DNA of 64,000 bases from Leptospira_A soteropolitanensis (lineage in GTDB: Bacteria; Spirochaetota; Leptospiria; Leptospirales; Leptospiraceae), in assembly GCF_026151335.1 (NCBI RefSeq), contig NZ_JAMQPP010000003.1; one strand, written 5' to 3'. Shown in pieces: positions 54,963-63,039 of this stretch. A program made the position numbers and the translations under genes. Under the pieces are notes generated by a model, which worked only from the letters and a program-made list of their open reading frames with translations, made no database searches and was not told the DNA's origin. Each line of letters starts with the position of its first letter. The first letter of the stretch is position 1.

Positions 54963-55559
54963 ATGGATGATCCAATATCAGAAAAACTTTATACCTTCCC
55001 ACTTTTGTTTCTCCCTTCGAAAGACTTTTTTGATATTCCCGACAAACATCGTATTTCAATGACAAACTTCGCTTTTAATCATGGGACGGTTCCCTCCAGC
55101 GACCTAAGGTGTTACCGTATGTTTTACCAATTTGATAACCATCTCTTAATCCCTGATTTTGATCTGATGGTAGTCATTGGTAAATACTTAGATTATTCAC
55201 TTTTCAAATCTCCTTTCTTTAAAAATGAAGATGAATTTTTGGCAGCAAAAATTCGATCCAATCAATGGAAAGAGAAAAGAAATGAGAATGTGATTCAATC
55301 CATGCTTTCCCGATTTGAATGCATTGACATCGGCCGAATCTTCGAGTATCAAATGCGCGAAGAGAGAGATTTTAAAATTTCGAGCAAAAGGGAAATGATA
55401 AAATCAATCTTAGAAGGTAGCAATTATTTACCATCAGACCTACTCTCTTACAATTTTTTTACCTACGGTATGACAGACGGATTCGAATACCAAGGCGAAG
55501 ATGCTTATTATGGAGCTTGGGATCTTTGTATTCTGCAAAGTCGGTTCATCTCGGAATAA
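54963..55559 (+). CDS. Hypothetical protein
   Basis: 198 aa, soluble, rich in Phe, Tyr and Asp. LLFLPSKDFFDIPDKHRIS and FEYQGEDAYYGAWDLCIL are distinctive, but no family is recognised. It is divergent from the DUF2779 gene across a 64-84 bp gap with a palindrome. Its stop lies inside another palindrome copy (55551-55569). Confidence 0.65.
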   Translation: MDDPISEKLYTFPLLFLPSKDFFDIPDKHRISMTNFAFNHGTVPSSDLRCYRMFYQFDNHLLIPDFDLMVVIGKYLDYSLFKSPFFKNEDEFLAAKIRSNQWKEKRNENVIQSMLSRFECIDIGRIFEYQMREERDFKISSKREMIKSILEGSNYLPSDLLSYNFFTYGMTDGFEYQGEDAYYGAWDLCILQSRFISE

Positions 55560-55569
55560 ACTTTTCCGA
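55551..55569. promoter_or_regulatory. TCGGAAAA-type palindrome, one-mismatch copy
   Basis: TCGGAATAAACTTTTCCGA matches the consensus arms except for one base. It overlaps the stop codon of the 54963 gene, so here it may work as a terminator or is coincidental. Confidence 0.35.
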
Positions 55570-55621
55570 AAATGGCAAGGTTATCGATTAGAGTAAAAGG
55601 TTTTTGTGTAAGGCTAGAGAT

Positions 55622-56158
55622 TTATTCAGGTAGAAAGGTTGGGTAACCTTCTACCATTTTGAATTTGATCTGAAAATTCTTTAATTCATTCAAAGAGCCA
55701 TCGCGATTGATATAATTTTCCAAATTTTCCTTAGTACGAACAGAGCAATATGGAAGTATACTTTTGACCAAGTTAAAGAAATCTACATTTATTTTTTTTG
55801 CAGCAAATTCAATCAAAACGAGATAGCGAATATTTTCTCTATAATCGATAAATGTATCTTCTATACAATGACAGATTAAAGCTGCATGTAGACATTGTTT
55901 TGAATTTGTAAACATTGAATATTCTGATAGATATCCACTAATGGATAATAACTTCTTAGCTAAGTTTAGATTAACTTGTTTCTTTATCTGCTCCAAATCA
56001 TCTTCTTTTAGTGATACGATCAATGACGCAAAATCCACAAAGATCTGATAGACTTCACTAGAATCAGGTCTTTTCCGAGTATCCATTGATTCAAATTTTG
56101 TTAAATATTCACCTGCCTTCATTTGATTCTTAACCCCCTCCCCCACTCCATCTGTCAC
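55622..56158 (-). CDS. Hypothetical protein next to an IS end
   Basis: 178 aa from 56158, or 166 aa from the ATG at 56122. The first ATG lies within the stranded IS end, so the original N-terminus may have been replaced. The body is helical (SEVYQIFVDFASLIVSLKED, CLHAALICHCIEDTFIDYRE). No domain is recognised. Confidence 0.6.
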   Translation of the reverse strand: MTDGVGEGVKNQMKAGEYLTKFESMDTRKRPDSSEVYQIFVDFASLIVSLKEDDLEQIKKQVNLNLAKKLLSISGYLSEYSMFTNSKQCLHAALICHCIEDTFIDYRENIRYLVLIEFAAKKINVDFFNLVKSILPYCSVRTKENLENYINRDGSLNELKNFQIKFKMVEGYPTFLPE

Positions 56159-56200
56159 CCATGTGAGTGTTCTAGTGTTACCTATGTGACTTTCTCACAA
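56152..56200 (+). repeat. Stranded right end of IS element B type
   Basis: TGTCACCCATGTGAGTGTTC, then TAGTGTTACCTATGTGACTT matches the right end of element B (11569-11618) with a few changes. No transposase is nearby; it is a footprint of an old insertion. Confidence 0.65.
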
Positions 56201-56237
56201 GCTGCCTACAAAACACAAAGAGACATAATCCTGAGGC

Positions 56238-57095
56238 TCAATTCACCAACTTTTCAATTGCTTGGAAGAGTTTTGTTTGTTCAGCTTTCGAAAGTTTGGA
56301 TCCCAAGAAAGGAAAACGTTTGGCAAACATAGATTTGATGTCTGTCTTTGGTTTTTGCTTTGGGGCCGCTTTTCGTTTGTTTGCTAAGTTCTTTAGGGCT
56401 TGTTTAAACTCAGTTGGTCCAGGTTGGTTTTGTTTTGCAGTTTGTGCAAGGCGCAGGGCTTCACGGTAAACCGCTTTGTAGCGTTTGAGTTGAGGAACGG
56501 AAATGCCATGAGTTTTGGAAATCTCAGCGAGAGTTGCATTGTCTTTGGATGTGATATCTCCACCTCGGTTGTCTTTTTGAAAGGTGTCTGGAAATAGATT
56601 CACTAATATATAAATGACTTGTGCTGGGTCTTTGATTTGGCGTCTGTCAAAATTGTCTGACAACATCAAAACTTCTAGCTCACGAAGTGTAATTTTTCCT
56701 TCGATGAAGCGAACGGGAACTTCTGTGATTCCTAATTCTTTCAGGGCTTTTTTTCTTCTGTGTCCTGTGATGAGAGTGTTCGGCTTTAAGGAAAAACCAA
56801 CGGCACTTGCTCTTGGTCCAAAGACGATGAGTGGATCATGTATCCCACCTTTTTTGATTCGGTCCACAAATCGACTCCAAGCCAATTCATCTTCTTTTTT
56901 GGATTTATCCCAGTAGTCGAAGAACTTGATGTTGTCTGGATGATCGAGAAGTTCCGATACATTGGCATTGCGGACAGGACTAAGTTCCCAGTTTTTGTTT
57001 GAGGAGGTTGTGAGTTTGAATGATTCTTTATTAGAGACAAGAATGTTTTGCCCAAGAGAGTCAATCATTGCCGATTTTTTTGTCTTTGCACTCAT
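56238..57095 (-). CDS. parB: ParB plasmid partition protein
   Basis: 285 aa. The ParB/Spo0J nuclease-like N-domain has the box NTLITGHRRKKALKELGI (~104). It continues with ITEVPVRFIEG, DNFDRRQIKDPAQVIYILVN and an HTH (ATLAEISKTHGISVPQLKRY). The C-terminus is basic, then helical. It binds parS and loads ParA for segregation. It starts within the parA stop (4-bp overlap), so both are made together. Candidate parS sites lie in and upstream of parA. Confidence 0.9.
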   Translation of the reverse strand: MSAKTKKSAMIDSLGQNILVSNKESFKLTTSSNKNWELSPVRNANVSELLDHPDNIKFFDYWDKSKKEDELAWSRFVDRIKKGGIHDPLIVFGPRASAVGFSLKPNTLITGHRRKKALKELGITEVPVRFIEGKITLRELEVLMLSDNFDRRQIKDPAQVIYILVNLFPDTFQKDNRGGDITSKDNATLAEISKTHGISVPQLKRYKAVYREALRLAQTAKQNQPGPTEFKQALKNLANKRKAAPKQKPKTDIKSMFAKRFPFLGSKLSKAEQTKLFQAIEKLVN

Positions 57096-57826
57096 AAGGA
57101 AATCACCTCACTTGCTAAGGATGAAAATTCTTGTTCGGATTTAGATCCAGATTTCAAACCATTTCCTTTCATGATGGCTGACTGTACGGCTGCTGAGCGA
57201 GTGATGAAGGATTTTGTGTGTTTGAATTTTCCTTCTTTTAGGATATCAATCACATCGTCTTTAGTTTTGTCGGATACCATAGAGGGAACGGCAACATGCT
57301 TTGGAGTTTTGAGACCAGAGCGGCCGATTAACTCGACTTGTTTTTTGGCTTTTAAGAGACCTGATAAACTCCATCGGTCGTAAGTGAGTGGAGAGAGAAC
57401 GATATCAGCAGCATACAAACCGATTTTGAATTCGTAAACCGGTGAAGGTGGAGTATCGATGATCACATAGTCGAACGGCAAGGAAGAGATTTCTTTTTTG
57501 GAGCGAAGGAGTAAACCCGGATCGTTTTGTAATTCAGCACCCAAATCTTGTAAATCAGGGGAGCAAGGGATCACCGTGATACCTTGGGATGGAAACATAC
57601 AATCTTTTAGTTGTTTGCGGTCTGAAAATGCTTGGTAGGCATTTTTTTTATCAATTTCATCAATCGAAAGATCGCGCAGAAAAAAATCTGTTAACGAATA
57701 GGACTGAGGATCCAGATCAATCACTAATACTTTTTTCTTAAGTTGACTAATTGCCAAGGCCAAAAAGATAGAAATTGTACTTTTGGAAACGCCACCTTTC
57801 AAACTTGCTGAAGTAATAATTTTCAT
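57092..57826 (-). CDS. parA: ParA plasmid partition ATPase
   Basis: 244 aa. The deviant Walker A is SLKGGVSKST (~8-17), then LVIDLDPQSYSLTDFF (Walker A') and VIIDTPPSP (Walker B, ~117). It is a short ParA without an N-terminal DNA-binding domain (type Ib-like), which usually uses ParB as the repressor. A 23-bp palindrome lies within its coding region and again 68 bp upstream of its start. No strong ribosome site is visible. Confidence 0.92.
   Translation of the reverse strand: MKIITSASLKGGVSKSTISIFLALAISQLKKKVLVIDLDPQSYSLTDFFLRDLSIDEIDKKNAYQAFSDRKQLKDCMFPSQGITVIPCSPDLQDLGAELQNDPGLLLRSKKEISSLPFDYVIIDTPPSPVYEFKIGLYAADIVLSPLTYDRWSLSGLLKAKKQVELIGRSGLKTPKHVAVPSMVSDKTKDDVIDILKEGKFKHTKSFITRSAAVQSAIMKGNGLKSGSKSEQEFSSLASEVISL
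57564..57586. promoter_or_regulatory. Candidate parS site 1 (inside parA)
   Basis: Near-perfect 23-bp palindrome: CAAGG, G, ATCAC, C, GTGAT, A, CCTTG. A 20-bp part, GGATCACCGTGATACCTTGG, recurs exactly at 57898-57917, 330 bp away. Confidence 0.65.
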
Positions 57827-57893
57827 TGAAAACCAAGTTAATGGGAATTCGAAATAAATTCAAATTTTTATTCGAGGAAAGACCAAAAAAGAC

Positions 57894-57916
57894 CAAAGGA
57901 TCACCGTGATACCTTG
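57894..57916. promoter_or_regulatory. Candidate parS site 2 / parA operator
   Basis: CAAAG, G, ATCAC, C, GTGAT, A, CCTTG: the same palindrome with one outer mismatch, 68 bp upstream of the parA start codon. The remaining 57827-58143 region holds no convincing gene. Confidence 0.65.
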
Positions 57917-58143
57917 GTCTTCGATCTTATCAATGAATCCTGAAGGCTTTTTTTGCCAACCAGCTCCCTTCTCTCTCCAAGCACTGGCACAATCGTAAAG
58001 AAAATTGCAAAAAAACGAACAGACTTTTCGGTATCTTGCATCGATAGAACTTATCGAATCTGCTTTTACGAAAAGAGTCCTAACGGACCAAGAATAAAGC
58101 TTGATCATAATTCGAACCAAGATATTAATCTTGGGAAATTCAA

Positions 58144-58719
58144 ATGAAAGTATTTTACTCTGCACTTTTATTCCTATTCAGTTTCCACTCCCTTATGGCA
58201 GAGACTCCTGATCGGGGCAAATGTGAAGCCTACAGGAAAGGAAATGAAACTCGATACCCCGCTTGTTTGACAGATAAAAAGATGCACCCTTGCGAAATAG
58301 TGAAACAGGCAAAGTCTTGGAGGGAAGTATTAGACCTACTAAAAGGAAAAGGTGTCATTGAAGACCCGAGTACATTTGTTGAATATTCATTTGATGGAGA
58401 AAACATCGAGTATACAATGACTTTTGAAGAAGGGACGATGATGGCCAAGAAATATGGAGTCCGAAAGATCCCAGGCTACATTAAAATGATCAATGAAAAT
58501 GAAGTTGAATATAGCTTGTTAAAACCTTTAGATGGCCCCTGTAAAGGTAAATCGAATAAAGTTACTTGTTCCACAATGCAAGCACCAATAGGCCCAGTCC
58601 TTATCATTGGTTTTGAAGGCAAACCCGATATTTGCGGTATAGTAACCTACTTCAAAATAGGATTAGATGAGATGGAAAGCGAAAGAACATTTACTACAAA
58701 GAACGCTGAAAAACCATAA
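58144..58719 (+). CDS. Hypothetical exported protein
   Basis: 191 aa. Signal peptide KVFYSALLFLFSFHSLMA, cut after MAE. The mature part has seven cysteines (GKCEAYRKG, PACLTDKKMHPCEIV, GPCKGKS, VTCSTM, DICGIV) and otherwise a mixed alpha/beta pattern (YTMTFEEGTMMAKKYGVRKI). It is predicted to be periplasmic with disulfides. No family is recognised. The next gene, also an exported Cys-rich protein, begins 35 bp on. Confidence 0.7.
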   Translation: MKVFYSALLFLFSFHSLMAETPDRGKCEAYRKGNETRYPACLTDKKMHPCEIVKQAKSWREVLDLLKGKGVIEDPSTFVEYSFDGENIEYTMTFEEGTMMAKKYGVRKIPGYIKMINENEVEYSLLKPLDGPCKGKSNKVTCSTMQAPIGPVLIIGFEGKPDICGIVTYFKIGLDEMESERTFTTKNAEKP

Positions 58720-58754
58720 ATCAGAATAAAATAATCCAAGCAGGGAAACAATCG

Positions 58755-59051
58755 ATGAACCAATTGATCATACTTACAATCCTAACTTTTTTATTCCCAC
58801 TTGCCTTGTTTCCAGACAAACAAAAAGGAAATGGACCAATTGATTTTTCCAAATAACAACCGGTGCATCCATATTACGAAACTCTTGGCGGCAATGGAAG
58901 TTTGAACTGCAAAGAGAAACAAGAATGTATGTCGAAATGTACGAGTTCGATTTATGTGTATACAAACCATGGAAAATCATTGGAGACAGCAAGGCAAGGT
59001 TGTATTGCTGATTGCAATCGGATTGTTTGTTTGCCAAAAAATAAAAAGTAA
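58755..59051 (+). pseudogene. Exported six-cysteine protein gene interrupted by a nonsense codon
   Basis: From the ATG at 58755 the frame encodes a signal peptide (NQLIILTILTFLFPLALF) and 33 residues, then an in-frame TAA at 58854-58856. The same frame continues for 65 codons with the six-cysteine core C-x5-C-x3-C-x20-C-x3-C-x4-C, ending CLPKNKK. This matches the intact paralogue at 34649. It is a recent pseudogene, a read-through gene, or a sequence error. An internal ATG at 58863 could restart a product without a signal peptide. Confidence 0.75.
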
Positions 59052-59793
59052 TCGATTACGAGATAAGGTAATAATTTAAGACTCATTTCTTTTTTGATCC
59101 TCAATCGAGTCCTAGCGCCAGCGATTGCAGCGGAAATACTTTCCCATTTTGGATTCAGGTTTTATCTTTTCTCATTTGTTGGGAAAGATTGAAGCGAAAA
59201 GCGCGGTCACTGCTACGATACAACTTTTTGACTGTAACGGATGTGAGGCGCCCGTTGAAAAAACATCCAGCTAACGAACTAGGCTTATCGACGTTCTCAA
59301 CAAAAAAATGCTTGTACTCTTTTTGTACTTCGATTAGGGTTGTTCTTAAGTAATCCTTAACCGGGTTAAGTCAAACGCCCTGGAAGGTGTGGTAGCCAAC
59401 CAGGGCATATTTATCTCTCCTTCCAACACAGCTCGAATTTCAGCAAAACGAGCCACCTTCCTCCTGTTAAAAATTCCTGATTTATGTCTCTTTTACTTAT
59501 TGACAGTTTATCGACGTCGGTACATTTGGGGAACGTTCGGTTAACACTGCCGAACACGGCTCTACCACATAGCCGTTATGACTTAACTCGGAATTCGTTA
59601 AAAAATTCCGACGGAACGTTCGAAAGAACTTTCCACTCTCTGTAAATTTACTTTGACCGAAGGTTTGTCTTCACATGAAAAAAACCGAAGTCCAGTAGAG
59701 TAGGGGAGCTATGCATTCTCAGAATGCGTTGGCATAAAAACGACCAGATGCTCGTAGCCGGAGTCAGTGTTCATTTGGAAGAAGGAACCTAAA
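59052..59793. other. Gene-free, palindrome-rich region, candidate replication origin
   Basis: About 740 bp with no gene before the winged-helix gene. It contains CTTAACCGGGTTAAG near 59357, GCCCTGG/CCAGGGC arms near 59380, GGAACGTTCG twice (59530-59539 and 59613-59622; GAACGTTC is self-complementary), ACGGCT/AGCCGT (59556-59576) and CGGAATT/AATTCCG (59589-59610). Such clustering beside a Rep-like gene and parAB suits an origin with initiator sites. Confidence 0.5.
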
Positions 59794-60348
59794 ATGAAAA
59801 CTAACCGAACAGGGATTTGGATTCCCAGGGAAATTGAATGCCTTGAGGATTTGAGTGTTTCTGAAAAGTATCTGCTTTCGGAAATTCGATCGTTAACATT
59901 GGCAAAAGGGTGTTTTGCTTCCAATGCATATTTTGCCAAACTGCTTGGGAAACAGCCAGACACCATCTCTCGTATGATTTCCAAACTGAAAAAACGAAAT
60001 TATATTTCACAACTTTCCTTCGATGGAAGGAGGCGAGAGTTAACTTACAGCCTAGGAAATTTTTCCCAAGCGGTAGTGGAAGAGAAACCGAGTGCTCCCA
60101 TCCAAAAATCCAAGGCAGATTCGGAAGTTTCAGCGGTTCCTTTTGTACCTAGTACAACAAAAGTACATAACATAAGTACAAAGAGTCCTTTGGATATTTG
60201 GAAAGAGTTTTTGCAATGGACGAATCAACTGGCACCGACCACTCGCATTCGGATCCAATCGGCAAGTGGACCAGAGAGTTTGGCAAAACAGGATCGTATC
60301 TTTTGGGAAACCTATACAGTGAGATTAAGGCCGATGTTTGGGAGTTAG
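59794..60348 (+). CDS. Winged-helix protein, replication-initiator-like (paralogue 2)
   Basis: 184 aa from the ATG at 59794, with AAGGA seven bases upstream. It opens GIWIPREIECLEDLSVSEKY and has the winged helix FASNAYFAKLLGKQPDTISR, MISKLKKRNYISQLSFDGRR. It is clearly a paralogue of 42438-42965. A disordered linker (EEKPSAPIQKSKADSEVSAV) leads to a C-terminal helix and strand segment. A replication-initiator role is inferred from its position beside the palindrome-rich region and parAB. The following 60349-60632 stretch has no gene. Confidence 0.72.
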   Translation: MKTNRTGIWIPREIECLEDLSVSEKYLLSEIRSLTLAKGCFASNAYFAKLLGKQPDTISRMISKLKKRNYISQLSFDGRRRELTYSLGNFSQAVVEEKPSAPIQKSKADSEVSAVPFVPSTTKVHNISTKSPLDIWKEFLQWTNQLAPTTRIRIQSASGPESLAKQDRIFWETYTVRLRPMFGS

Positions 60349-60632
60349 GTTGGGGAAGGAGTGAAGTTCAAATTTATTAAAATGGTTGGGTGAAATTTTT
60401 TATTTTGTTTTAGACGAAGATAATTTTTAATTTAGAACATGCTCTAGAGCAAAGTGAATTAAAGTATCAACGTTTTTCTATTTAAATAATAAATAGTATC
60501 TTCAATGAAAATTTGGGTGTCGTAATTTAGAAGTTAGATTCTTTTTTGAATGAAAATCTAATCATCTTGTCAGAAAATTTGTTGACATTGTGTGGAGTAT
60601 ACCATTTGTTATGTGGCATGTTTGGAGATTTC

Positions 60633-61532
60633 ATGAAATCATTTTTTTTACTTATTTCAGTTCTATGTTTTTTTGTTCAATTTACCTGCTTGTCTCTAGA
60701 TACGGTCGATGGAGAAGGAAAACAATATTGGCAAAATAATCAAATATCGGCTGAAGGTTATTTTGAAAGTGGCCTTTTGCAAGGGAAAGGTAAAATATAT
60801 CACTCTAATGGGGTTATAAATAAAGAAGGCTCATTTAAAGATGGTAAATTAACTGGAGAAGGGAAGATTTTTGATAATAAAGGTAATTTAGAAGAGGAAG
60901 GGGAATTTTTTGAGGGTCGATTACAAGGGAATGGTAAAAAATATTGGAATGGAGAGCTTAGAGAAGTCGGTACCTTTTTTGAAGGGGAGCTATACGGTTT
61001 GGGTAAAAAGTATGAATTTACTAATAATCTAATAGAGGAAGGAACATTCGAATTTGGTCGATTAGAGGGGAGTGGGAAAAAATATCATGAAAATGGAAGA
61101 GTGTCTGAGGAAGGTGAATTCCGAAATGGACGGCTATCTGGTATAGGGAAGAAATATCACGAAAACGGAAGAGTATATCAGGAAGGGGAATTCATGCAGG
61201 GATATCTCGGAGGAAAAGGCAAGATTTATAATACAGATGGGAAACTATTAGCTGAGGGAGACTTTGCTTATGACTATTACGTCGAACCAGGCCATGATAA
61301 AACTTTTTTGAATGGTAGAGGTAAGAAATATAATCTTTCGGGCAAAATTTTAGAAGTTGGTGAATTTCATTATGGTAAACTTCATGGAAAAGGTAAGAGA
61401 TATCACCCGAATGGAAATTTGATGGAGGAGGGAATCTTTTCCAGTGGATACCTTCATGGCAAAGGTAAAAGATATGATCACTTCGGCAAACTTTACGAGT
61501 CAGGTACATTCTATTATGGGAAACTACAATAA
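60633..61532 (+). CDS. Exported MORN / YwqK-like repeat protein
   Basis: 299 aa from the ATG at 60633 (GGAG six bases upstream). The signal peptide is KSFFLLISVLCFFVQFTCLS; a lipobox (QFTC) is possible but its -3 residue is unusual. The rest is about eleven ~23-residue repeats of the form GKGKIYHSNGVINKEGSFKD, alternating GxGKKYHENGRV and EEGEFRNGRL. This is the most regular of the three MORN-type proteins here. The repeats match MORN and YwqK-type antitoxin repeats; no toxin is adjacent. Confidence 0.82.
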   Translation: MKSFFLLISVLCFFVQFTCLSLDTVDGEGKQYWQNNQISAEGYFESGLLQGKGKIYHSNGVINKEGSFKDGKLTGEGKIFDNKGNLEEEGEFFEGRLQGNGKKYWNGELREVGTFFEGELYGLGKKYEFTNNLIEEGTFEFGRLEGSGKKYHENGRVSEEGEFRNGRLSGIGKKYHENGRVYQEGEFMQGYLGGKGKIYNTDGKLLAEGDFAYDYYVEPGHDKTFLNGRGKKYNLSGKILEVGEFHYGKLHGKGKRYHPNGNLMEEGIFSSGYLHGKGKRYDHFGKLYESGTFYYGKLQ

Positions 61533-61697
61533 TTAAATTGATAAATTATAAGGTTTTCCATTTTGCAGAATATCGGACCATCAATTAGGCACTTGGATTA
61601 TTTTCAACTTTAGCAAATGTGTTCCATTTGTAGGAGCTTAAGTATATTTATAAATTAGAATATTTTCTTTTCTCTGCTTTGGAAATGTAAACTCCAC

Positions 61698-61742
61698 TCG
61701 GAAAATCATTTTCCGAATTCTAGAACCACAGATGGGATGCTA
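61698..61742. promoter_or_regulatory. Palindrome copy 2 with conserved 3' tail
   Basis: TCGGAAAATCATTTTCCGA (61698-61716) plus a 26-bp tail (ATTCTAGAACCAC, then AGATGGGATGCTA). The whole 45 bp recur with five changes at 62990-63034. It sits 26 bp before the next start codon and would overlap its promoter. Confidence 0.6.
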
Positions 61743-61767
61743 AAAAAATTCATTCAAGGTGAAGCAA

Positions 61768-62742
61768 ATGGGAAAATATAGAGAGTTGAATTGTGAACAG
61801 TGGATATTCGATCTTGCTAACGATCTTAATAATGAATCCAAAAGAAAACAAGCTTTGCAAAATATAGCTCATTACCAGTGCAAAGAAGCAGTTCCATTGC
61901 TTAAAGAGTTATATAAAACAAAGCATGATCTTAAAATAACGATCAAATGTGTATTAGAAGAGCTGAATGAGGATTTTGAGATTCCAAGCTCTGGATTTGA
62001 TTTTCCTGGGAATCTTTCCTTTAGCGAAATAAATTATGTGCTCAAATTTTTTGATGGATTTGGTTCAATTAAATACAATTGGAATCGTTTTGAAAAAAAT
62101 AGAATATTAAATTCTGTAGTTGATACGAGTAGAGAGAAATTATTTCGAGAACTCGATTCTCATAACTTATACTTTGTGGAGAGTAATGCTGTAGCAGAAA
62201 GAATTAACGAAGTATTACAATTAGCTGAAAGATCTGGGAATATAAAAATCAAAAAAACCCCGACTCCCGACGAGACAAAGAGAATGATTGAAGAAACATA
62301 TGACTTCATTGGCGAATTTAGAAGTAAGAAAGCTAAGCGTAAAAGTTACAAAGCTTCAGCAGAAAAATTTGAAATTTTTCATGAAAAATGTCGGACATTA
62401 TTACAAAAACTTCCTTCTCGTTCTATAAATTTTCACAACTATCAAGAAGCTTTTAAGAATCTCGCAGATCATGCAAGAAGACAAGGGATTCTGGCTTTAG
62501 AAGATGTGATTGGATTTACTGAGGATAAATTTTTGGCAAATGGTCTTCAATTGGTTGTAGATGGGACAGAACCTGAGATAGTAAAATTGATATTAGATTT
62601 CCATAAAAATAAAATTCTTTATGATAATAGCAGACTTCTTGATCTAATTGAAAAATCAATCTTGATGATTCAGAATGGCGATAATCCACGGATGATTGAC
62701 AATTTGTTTTTATTTACTTCTGAGAAAACGGAATTAGCCTAA
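61768..62742 (+). CDS. Soluble protein with HEAT-like start and MotA-like signature
   Basis: 324 aa from the ATG at 61768 (AAGGTGA upstream; the GTG at 61759 is less likely). Residues ~25-60 (KRKQALQNIAHYQCKEAVPL) look like a HEAT/PBS repeat. The C-terminal ~100 residues contain ARRQGILALEDVIGFTEDKF, LANGLQLVVDGTEPEIVKL, very close to the cytoplasmic signature of flagellar stator MotA. MotA has four membrane helices; this protein has none. It could be a domain borrowed from MotA or a regulator of the motor. A palindrome lies in the promoter. Confidence 0.65.
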   Translation: MGKYRELNCEQWIFDLANDLNNESKRKQALQNIAHYQCKEAVPLLKELYKTKHDLKITIKCVLEELNEDFEIPSSGFDFPGNLSFSEINYVLKFFDGFGSIKYNWNRFEKNRILNSVVDTSREKLFRELDSHNLYFVESNAVAERINEVLQLAERSGNIKIKKTPTPDETKRMIEETYDFIGEFRSKKAKRKSYKASAEKFEIFHEKCRTLLQKLPSRSINFHNYQEAFKNLADHARRQGILALEDVIGFTEDKFLANGLQLVVDGTEPEIVKLILDFHKNKILYDNSRLLDLIEKSILMIQNGDNPRMIDNLFLFTSEKTELA

Positions 62743-62989
62743 TTACATAAAAATGGACATCTTTTTTGTCTTAAAAAAGTAAGAGATGCAAACGAGCATA
62801 CAAGGAAAATGATCTCTGTAGTTTAACGAACAAACAGTGAAACAAGCCTTGTAAGATTCTTTTACAATCAAAAGATTCTACGAACCTTTGAGAATCAGTT
62901 ATTTTGCAAAATGATAATGGAAGGCGGAATTCTTGAAAATCGAGTTATAAGAGTTTAGAATAGAAAACATTCCTTTTCACCATTCCCAT

Positions 62990-63034
62990 TCGGAAAATCC
63001 TTTTCCGAATTCTAGAATCACCTATGGGATACTA
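62990..63034. promoter_or_regulatory. Palindrome copy 3 with conserved 3' tail
   Basis: TCGGAAAATCCTTTTCCGA (62990-63008) followed by the same 26-bp tail as at 61717-61742 with four changes. It ends 5 bp before the start codon of the SLOG gene. The rest of 62743-63039 holds no gene. Confidence 0.6.
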
Positions 63035-63039
63035 GTATC

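Noticed and set aside
57860..58165. Minus-strand frame of 101 codons upstream of parA
   Set aside because: It covers the palindrome and has no start signal; the plus-strand frame at 57953 is equally unsupported.
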